Below, one piece after another: positions 23,679 through 26,037 of a stretch of 26,037 bases of DNA (the first letter of the stretch is position 1; every line of letters starts with the position of its first letter). Source of the stretch: Candidatus Curtissbacteria bacterium RIFCSPHIGHO2_12_FULL_41_17. GTDB lineage: Bacteria; Patescibacteriota; Microgenomatia; Curtissbacterales; GWA2-41-24. Location: assembly GCA_001774945.1 (NCBI GenBank), contig MFBL01000054.1, positions 1 through 26,037 on the forward strand, given 5' to 3'. The translations under genes and the position numbers were made by a program. The notes under the pieces are model-generated. The model had not been told where the DNA came from and made no database searches. It was given only the letters and a program-made list of their open reading frames with translations.

Positions 23679-24473
23679 TTAATGTTTGGGAACAAACTTT
23701 ACCGTAGCAAACTTATCTCTACCTTGCTTATTTTGAATCTCCCAAAGTTTCAACTGCCATAAAAGATGATAAATACCAAATAGGCAAGACAAAATAAATC
23801 CTCGTCTGCCATCTCGCCATTCTCCGGTTACCAGAAACCGCCAGAAAAAAACACGTGGGATGGCCAATAGAATCTTTGCCAAATTTGTTCTCTCTCCACG
23901 CTTATATGCTAGCATAGCTTCTGGGTTTGTATATCTATTGAATTTATCCATAACAGTAAAAACTGAAGGGTAAGAAAAATGTAAAATTGGACTAGCTAGT
24001 TGTCCAATTTTCCCACTTTTGATCATGATTTTTTCGTGAATCTCTTCGTTGGTTATATAACCGTTATTTTTTTTAAATAACCTTATCTGCCCGCCTGTTA
24101 AGGCTAACCTTAACGTTTTCCCGAATAAGAAACTTTGAAAATAAAAATTGTAACCGTTATATTCATTCGATTTTATTGCTCTCAATATTTCTTGGGATAG
24201 TTTAGGTGATATTCTCTCATCAGCCGCAATTGCCAAAATCCATTCACCTTTCGCTTTGCTATATCCAAAGTTAACTTGTTTAGCTATGGAATCAAGCTTT
24301 CGCAAATATACCTTAGCATTGTATTTTTGGGCAATATCACATGTTTTATCATTGGAGAAATCGTCTACCAGGATTATTTCATCGACAAACCGGCAGGACT
24401 TTAAACAATCTTCAATCTGTTTCTCTTCGTTTTTGCTGACAATTACGGCGGAAATCACCGGAAGCTGTGGCAT
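23679..24473 (-). CDS. GT2-family glycosyltransferase, WaaE/KdtX-like
   Basis: A 264-residue GT-A enzyme of the type typified by LPS-core glucosyltransferase WaaE/KdtX: ISAVIVSKNEEKQIEDCL (7-24), DEIILVDDFSNDKT (31-44), QVNFGYSKAKGEWIL, a substrate region with GGQIRLFKK and NEEIHE, then a C-terminal amphipathic part (FFWRFLVTGEWRDGRRGF, HLLWQLKLWE) that probably sits on the membrane. The family motif LDADE reads IAADE here, so the first Asp of DxD is Ala83 and only D85 remains; metal binding may be weaker or use D85/E86. The promoter is the shared palindrome 24479-24488, with the -10 box nine bases before the ATG. Organism-specific naming as waaE is not justified. Confidence 0.92.
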   Translation of the reverse strand: MPQLPVISAVIVSKNEEKQIEDCLKSCRFVDEIILVDDFSNDKTCDIAQKYNAKVYLRKLDSIAKQVNFGYSKAKGEWILAIAADERISPKLSQEILRAIKSNEYNGYNFYFQSFLFGKTLRLALTGGQIRLFKKNNGYITNEEIHEKIMIKSGKIGQLASPILHFSYPSVFTVMDKFNRYTNPEAMLAYKRGERTNLAKILLAIPRVFFWRFLVTGEWRDGRRGFILSCLFGIYHLLWQLKLWEIQNKQGRDKFATVKFVPKH

Positions 24474-24475
24474 TT

Positions 24476-24491
24476 TGGTAGAATTCTAACA
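24476..24491. promoter_or_regulatory. Palindromic back-to-back extended -10 promoters for two divergent genes
   Basis: The 20-bp gap between the GT2 (minus) and GT39-like (plus) genes contains TAGAATTCTA (24479-24488). On the plus strand TGgTAGAAT (24476-24484) leaves nine bases to ATG 24494. On the minus strand TGtTAGAAT (24491-24483) leaves nine bases to ATG 24473. Both are extended -10 boxes, share the central six-base palindrome GAATTC, and would give leaderless mRNAs. No -35 hexamer is evident on either side. Confidence 0.65.
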
Positions 24492-24493
24492 CA

Positions 24494-25945
24494 ATGAACA
24501 GGCAATATTTATATCTTGCGATAATTACTTTTCTTGCCCTGGCGCTAAGAGTCATCATCGCCCGAAATACCGGGCTGACCTTCTGGGATGAAGCTAATTA
24601 TTTAGAAGAAGCAAATTTTTTAAGAGGGATAGGAAACCAGCCATTAGCATTAGGGAAACCAACTTTCTCATTGCTAATTGCCATCTCTCAAACAATCGTT
24701 GGCAATAAAGATTTCGCCGGTCAAATCGTCTCGGCAATAATGGGAGCGGCCACAGTACCAGTTATCTACTTCCTAATCAACGGCCTTTTCAACAGAAGAG
24801 CGGCTATTCTAGCTTCAGCACTACTTGCCCTATCACCCTTTCACATCATCTTGAGCCGACTAATACTGGCTGATACAACCTCCGTTTTCTTTTTGACCCT
24901 GGCTATTCTCATCGGCGTCGGCCAAAAATCGAATAACTTAGCCGCCCTTTCAGGGATCGCTGCCAGTTTGTCTTTCACTTCAAATTTAAAATTGCTTTTT
25001 ATCCCTTTGCTTTTTGTCCTCATCTACAGACAGGATCTTAAGAGATTGTTAATCTGGTTTATCTTTTTCTCACTACCGATAATTATCTGGGAAATTCCCC
25101 ATCATTTAATTTCTCATTCATTCCCGAGTTATCTCTTTCAATTGATAAATCTCTATTCCTCCAGCGCTGACCTTGGACTATATAATCCATTGCTCTATCC
25201 GTACACGCTACTAGCTTATATAACCTGGCCAATTTTGCTTTTGGCACTCATATGCCCAGAAAAACCCCGGAAAATATCCCTTTTTCTAATATGGATATTT
25301 TTATTCTCCCTGCCTTTACTTATTAACGTACACAAAGCCCCCCGAGCCATCAGCTTTATTATTGTTCCGATTGTGATTTTAGCTGCCCTCGGCCTCGATC
25401 GGATTCTCCAAAAAAAATTTACGCAAAATATTATTATCAAAATATTAATAATTTTATTCTTCGTTTCAGCATCGATTCCAATGATTTTACAAACTGCTAA
25501 ATTGCAATCCGCACAAAAAAGTTTAAGCTTTTATTTTACAAATCCCCAAACTCAAAAAATTATTACAACCCAGTTTCCTGTTACTAAATACTATCTCAAT
25601 AATTTCAACATTGCCGAATTTCCCAATAATGATAAAAATAAACTCAAAGAACTTCACCGGGAAGGGTACAGGTACTTAGTAGTCGACAATCAAGCGTTTG
25701 TGTCTTTCGAAAACACGAGTTTGTTGCAGGATATAGAATCACACACAATACCGCTTGCAACTTTTATAGATAGCGCAAAATCACAAGAATACTATTTCCT
25801 CGAACATTCTGACTTTCACAAAACAAACTTAATTCAAATGATTAATCTTAAAGAAGAAGTCGTACGCAAAAGAGGCCAGTATCTTAAAATTTATGATTTA
25901 GATGATTACTTTTTAAAAAAGATCGCAGGTCATGCTAAAAATTAA
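24494..25945 (+). CDS. GT39/ArnT-like GT-C membrane glycosyltransferase
   Basis: A 483-residue polytopic protein. The first helix (about 4-22) is followed by an external loop with FWDEANYLEEA (D32, E33), the acidic donor-binding motif of ArnT/PMT-type enzymes using polyprenyl-phosphate sugars. Further blocks are GNKDFAGQIVSAIMG, ALSPFHIILSRLILADT (the family's SPFHI-x-SR type loop) and HKAPRAISFIIVPI. About ten helices reach roughly residue 335; a soluble external domain completes the protein. It is a distant relative of the GT39-like protein at 11202-12635, with the same layout. It shares a palindromic promoter with the divergent GT2 gene. Acceptor unknown: lipid, glycan or protein. Confidence 0.92.
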   Translation: MNRQYLYLAIITFLALALRVIIARNTGLTFWDEANYLEEANFLRGIGNQPLALGKPTFSLLIAISQTIVGNKDFAGQIVSAIMGAATVPVIYFLINGLFNRRAAILASALLALSPFHIILSRLILADTTSVFFLTLAILIGVGQKSNNLAALSGIAASLSFTSNLKLLFIPLLFVLIYRQDLKRLLIWFIFFSLPIIIWEIPHHLISHSFPSYLFQLINLYSSSADLGLYNPLLYPYTLLAYITWPILLLALICPEKPRKISLFLIWIFLFSLPLLINVHKAPRAISFIIVPIVILAALGLDRILQKKFTQNIIIKILIILFFVSASIPMILQTAKLQSAQKSLSFYFTNPQTQKIITTQFPVTKYYLNNFNIAEFPNNDKNKLKELHREGYRYLVVDNQAFVSFENTSLLQDIESHTIPLATFIDSAKSQEYYFLEHSDFHKTNLIQMINLKEEVVRKRGQYLKIYDLDDYFLKKIAGHAKN

Positions 25946-26003
25946 TCGTAGTATAGTATTTTTAATAATTCTCTTGGGTTTTTTACCAAGTAATCTGGTT
26001 TAG
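25932..26003 (+). CDS. Possible 23-residue hydrophobic peptide, or start of a broken gene
   Basis: An ATG overlapping the last 14 bp of the GT39-like gene opens MLKINRSIVFLIILLGFLPSNLV then TAG. The overlap geometry resembles real gene junctions in this window, and the peptide looks like a signal sequence or single membrane helix. It may be a small membrane peptide, the 5' end of a frameshifted exported protein, or chance in AT-rich DNA. The last 34 bp of the window hold no recognisable feature apart from AT-rich, -10-like words. Confidence 0.2.
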   Translation: MLKINRSIVFLIILLGFLPSNLV

Positions 26004-26037
26004 CCAAAGATAATATACTTGGATGAACTAATCCCCA

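Overview
The window is AT-rich and densely packed, with 18 protein genes, no RNA genes and no mobile elements. I see no replication, ribosomal or marker gene, so taxonomy rests on style. The mix of GT4, GT2 and GT-C type glycosyltransferases, small SAM methyltransferases and very long polytopic proteins resembling the '6-pyruvoyl-tetrahydropterin synthase-related' membrane family, with low GC and frequent 4- or 8-bp gene overlaps, resembles surface-glycan loci of Patescibacteria (CPR), particularly Microgenomates-like lineages. That is an inference. TGA is used as a stop (for example at 3080-3082, 4108-4110 and 5721-5723), which argues against the UGA-glycine lineages (Gracilibacteria/SR1).

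Layout. (1) 1-296: an upstream region with a sigma70-like promoter embedded in ATTCG pentamers, many paired exactly 10 bp apart. (2) 297-5723 (+): five genes with overlapping or nearly touching ends: GT4, GT2, GT2, a methyltransferase with a zinc-ribbon tail, and a GT2-methyltransferase fusion. (3) 5800-6900 (+): a GT4 carrying a perfect 14-bp tandem repeat at its domain hinge. (4) 6872-9325: three methyltransferases on alternating strands, one of them a paralogue of the fusion's C-terminal domain and one of FkbM type. (5) 9434-14955 (+): a three-gene operon of carbamoyltransferase, GT39-like membrane protein and double GT4 protein, behind an extended -10 promoter. (6) 14918-23488 (-): CDP-paratose-2-epimerase-like protein, methyltransferase, two tandem paralogous giant membrane proteins and another methyltransferase. 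(7) 23489-25945: a decayed GT2 remnant, an intact WaaE/KdtX-like GT2 and a divergent GT39-like membrane protein; those two share a 20-bp palindromic promoter.

Working together (inference): the cluster looks like a cell-surface glycan or glycoprotein assembly and decoration locus. GT2 and GT4 enzymes would build chains on the cytoplasmic side, GT-C type membrane enzymes would transfer sugars from polyprenyl carriers outside, and seven methyltransferase domains plus a carbamoyltransferase would cap or decorate sugars. No flippase, polymerase, ABC exporter or initiating phosphoglycosyltransferase is visible, so the export route lies elsewhere.

Most notable beyond the genes: a frame-shifting 14-bp repeat that could make a glycosyltransferase phase-variable; several promoters whose -10 box lies only 7-9 nt before the ATG, implying leaderless mRNAs, including one palindrome serving two divergent genes symmetrically; and the decamer-phased ATTCG array.
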